Origin: Chryseobacterium sp. Bi04
GTDB taxonomy: Bacteria > Bacteroidota > Bacteroidia > Flavobacteriales > Weeksellaceae
Reading direction: 5' to 3'
Assembly: GCF_918698085.1 (NCBI RefSeq)
Contig: NZ_CAKKLP010000001.1
Location: forward strand, 310,001 to 374,000
Length of the DNA stretch: 64,000 nucleotides
This document shows, in pieces, positions 62,470-64,000 of this stretch. The position numbers and the translations under genes are program-made. Below the pieces are notes generated by a model. The model ran no database searches, had not been told where the DNA came from, and was given only the letters and a program-made list of their open reading frames with translations. The stretch's first letter is position 1; the number at the start of each line of letters is the position of its first letter.

Positions 62470-62485
62470 TGTTTCACGTGAAACA
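62470..62485. promoter_or_regulatory. parS centromere site
   Basis: TGTTTCACGTGAAACA, a perfect 16-bp palindrome (with extra A-T pairs outside). It equals the conserved ParB-binding parS consensus. Lies in the gap between the methyltransferase and mnmG. parS sites cluster near oriC. Confidence 0.85.
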
Positions 62486-62494
62486 TTTATTTTT

Positions 62495-64000
62495 TTAACG
62501 TCCTAAATACACCAGTAAAACGTTTATATCGGATGGAGATACTCCGCTTATTCTTCCAGCTTGCGCTATAGTCTTAGGGCGGACGTTGGTCATCTTCTGT
62601 TTGGCTTCTGTAGAAAGGCTGGATAGCTTTGAATAATCAAAATCTTCTGGGATTTTAATGTTTTCCAGTCGGTTTAGCTTCGCTACATTTTCCTTTTCTT
62701 TTTCTATATATCCTTTGTACTTGATATTGATCTCCGCCTGCTCTCTTACCTCTTCGTTATATTGAGAAGAAAACTCCTTGATGGCTTCAATTTCATCCAG
62801 TTTATGTAGCGTCATATTCGGTCTGGTAAGGATCTGAGCTGCTCTGTAAGCCTGATCTACAGGATTACTTTCTATAGATTCCAGAATAGGGTTGATCATT
62901 CCTGGTTTTAAAGAAGTTTCTCGTAAGAATCCTTCAAGTGATTGACTGTCAGTTATTTTGGCTTCTACTTTCTTTAATCTTTCTTCTTTTGCCAGTCCTA
63001 ATTGATATGCTTTTTCTGTCAATCTGATATCTGCATTGTCCTGTCTCAAAAGAAGTCTGTACTCGGCACGTGAAGTAAACATTCTGTATGGTTCTTCAGT
63101 TCCTTTTGTAATCAGATCATCTATTAATACCCCAATATACGCTTCATCTCTGTTAAGGATGAATTCATCTTTTTCGTGAACTTTATTGTGTGCATTAATA
63201 CCTGCCATTAAACCTTGACCTGCTGCCTCTTCATATCCTGTAGTACCATTGATCTGTCCTGCGAAATATAAATTATCAATTAATTTTGTTTCTAAAGTAT
63301 GTTTCAATTGGGTAGGAGGGAAGTAGTCATATTCAATAGCATAACCCGGACGGAATACTTTTACGTTTTCGAATCCTGGAATATGTTTCATCGCTTTAAT
63401 CTGTACATCTTCAGGAAGGGAAGAGCTGAATCCATTTACATAGATTTCTACTGTTTTCCATCCTTCAGGTTCTACAAAAAGCTGATGTCTGTTTCTTTCT
63501 GCAAAACGGTTGATTTTATCTTCGATACTTGGACAGTATCTTGGACCTAAACTTTGAATCGTACCATTGAACATTGGGCTCCTGTCAAAACCTTCACGCA
63601 AAATATCATGTACTGTTTCGTTGGTATATACAATATGACAGCTTAGTTGTTTTGTTAATTTTGGGGTATCAAGATAGCTGAATTTTTGAGGATTTTCATC
63701 TCCTTTCTGTTCTTCCATTTTGGAATAATCCAAACTTCTTCCATCTACTCTTGGTGGAGTACCGGTCTTCATTCTTCCTGCTTCAAATCCTAAAGAGACG
63801 AGTTGTTCGGTAATACCAAATGCTCTCGGTTCTCCCATTCTTCCTCCGCCTAATTGTTTATCACCAACGTGAATTAATCCGTTAAGAAATGTTCCGTTCG
63901 TTAAGACTACAGATTTTCCTTTTACTTCTATTCCTAAAGAAGTAACCACTCCTGTTACTTTATTGTTTTCTACAATAAGTTGTTTTACCATATCCTGAAA
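62495..64000 (-). CDS. mnmG: tRNA uridine-5-carboxymethylaminomethyl modification enzyme MnmG, 3' part (5' end outside window)
   Basis: The frame is open to base 64000, beyond the internal Met at 63991 (FQD-MVKQL), so the N-terminal FAD motif is off the edge. Visible: VLTNGTFLNGLIHVGDKQLGGGRMGEP, MKTGTPPRVDGRSLDYSKME, PRYCPSIEDKI, GYDEAAGQGLMAGIN-type loop, then the C-terminal domain with VRPKTIAQAGRISGVSPSDINVLLVYLGR. With MnmE it makes cmnm5U34 in tRNA. Confidence 0.95.
   Translation of the reverse strand, partial: FQDMVKQLIVENNKVTGVVTSLGIEVKGKSVVLTNGTFLNGLIHVGDKQLGGGRMGEPRAFGITEQLVSLGFEAGRMKTGTPPRVDGRSLDYSKMEEQKGDENPQKFSYLDTPKLTKQLSCHIVYTNETVHDILREGFDRSPMFNGTIQSLGPRYCPSIEDKINRFAERNRHQLFVEPEGWKTVEIYVNGFSSSLPEDVQIKAMKHIPGFENVKVFRPGYAIEYDYFPPTQLKHTLETKLIDNLYFAGQINGTTGYEEAAGQGLMAGINAHNKVHEKDEFILNRDEAYIGVLIDDLITKGTEEPYRMFTSRAEYRLLLRQDNADIRLTEKAYQLGLAKEERLKKVEAKITDSQSLEGFLRETSLKPGMINPILESIESNPVDQAYRAAQILTRPNMTLHKLDEIEAIKEFSSQYNEEVREQAEINIKYKGYIEKEKENVAKLNRLENIKIPEDFDYSKLSSLSTEAKQKMTNVRPKTIAQAGRISGVSPSDINVLLVYLGR

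Noticed and set aside
63052-63080. Second parS-like CACGTG
   Set aside because: Only the six-base core matches; flanks are not palindromic.
1-64000. CRISPR array or rRNA operon
   Set aside because: No regularly spaced repeats of 24-40 bp and no rRNA sequence were seen.

Overview
The window looks like chromosomal DNA of a Bacteroidota bacterium of the class Flavobacteriia, most probably Chryseobacterium or a close relative (inferred from remembered family resemblance, not a search). The signs are low GC, TAnnTTTG-type (-7) promoter boxes, T9SS sorting domains and the T9SS lipoprotein SprE/PorW, GLPGLI and DUF4421 proteins, KdsC/Maf neighbours and SusC-like TonB receptors. There are no rRNA genes, CRISPR arrays, transposases or prophage genes.

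Layout. 1-4.7 kb: an operon with the end of a TonB receptor, a DUF5690 transporter, a TIGR03364-type FAD oxidoreductase and a TIGR03351-type phosphonatase-like HAD enzyme, together a predicted aminophosphonate uptake and degradation route. 4.9-6.9 kb: a secreted phosphatase/LamG/T9SS protein broken by a one-base frameshift, with phased TTTACA repeats upstream. 6.9-10.4 kb: GNAT, MocR and XRE regulators and small unknown proteins. 10.4-11.1 kb: a duplicated tRNA block, Leu(UAG)-Gly(GCC)-Leu(UAA), in which one Gly copy has decayed. 11.2-29.5 kb: mostly housekeeping and envelope genes (DUF3127, aat, DMT exporter, TPR, glmM, a frameshifted DUF4421 gene, feoA-feoB-Cys-rich protein, GLPGLI, DinB, TonB receptor, cupin, M14 peptidase).

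29.6-40.3 kb is the most unusual part: about fifteen same-strand genes centred on NAD+ and ADP-ribose chemistry. They are a PPP phosphoesterase, KptA, an unknown protein, ADP-ribosylglycohydrolase, sirtuin, MacroD-type macrodomain, TIGR02452 (PARG-like), DUF4291, a second macrodomain, an adenylosuccinate-synthetase-like enzyme, a VWA protein, a coiled-coil protein, a 2OG-Fe(II) oxygenase and a NADAR protein, headed by an NrtR-like Nudix regulator. Four copies of a 21-bp palindrome (TTTGYGT-N7-ACRCAAA) lie at the starts of its transcription units. A 172-bp direct repeat gives the second macrodomain protein and the synthetase-like protein the same C-terminal tail. The set reads as an ADP-ribosylation removal, NAD salvage or RNA repair system, possibly protective against toxins or phage.

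40.4-58.2 kb: DUF1579 lipoprotein, dinD, lepA, an ECF sigma/anti-sigma/Spy-like operon, DUF2520-kdsC-maf-sprE, tsaB, SDR, yraN, LD-carboxypeptidase, LysE, rnr and rpiB. 58.2-64 kb: an AT-rich strand-switch region with DnaA-box-like sites, pgk, a 1.5-kb stretch with remains of a decayed gene, a methyltransferase, a perfect parS palindrome and mnmG running off the edge. parS next to mnmG suggests the window lies fairly near the replication origin.
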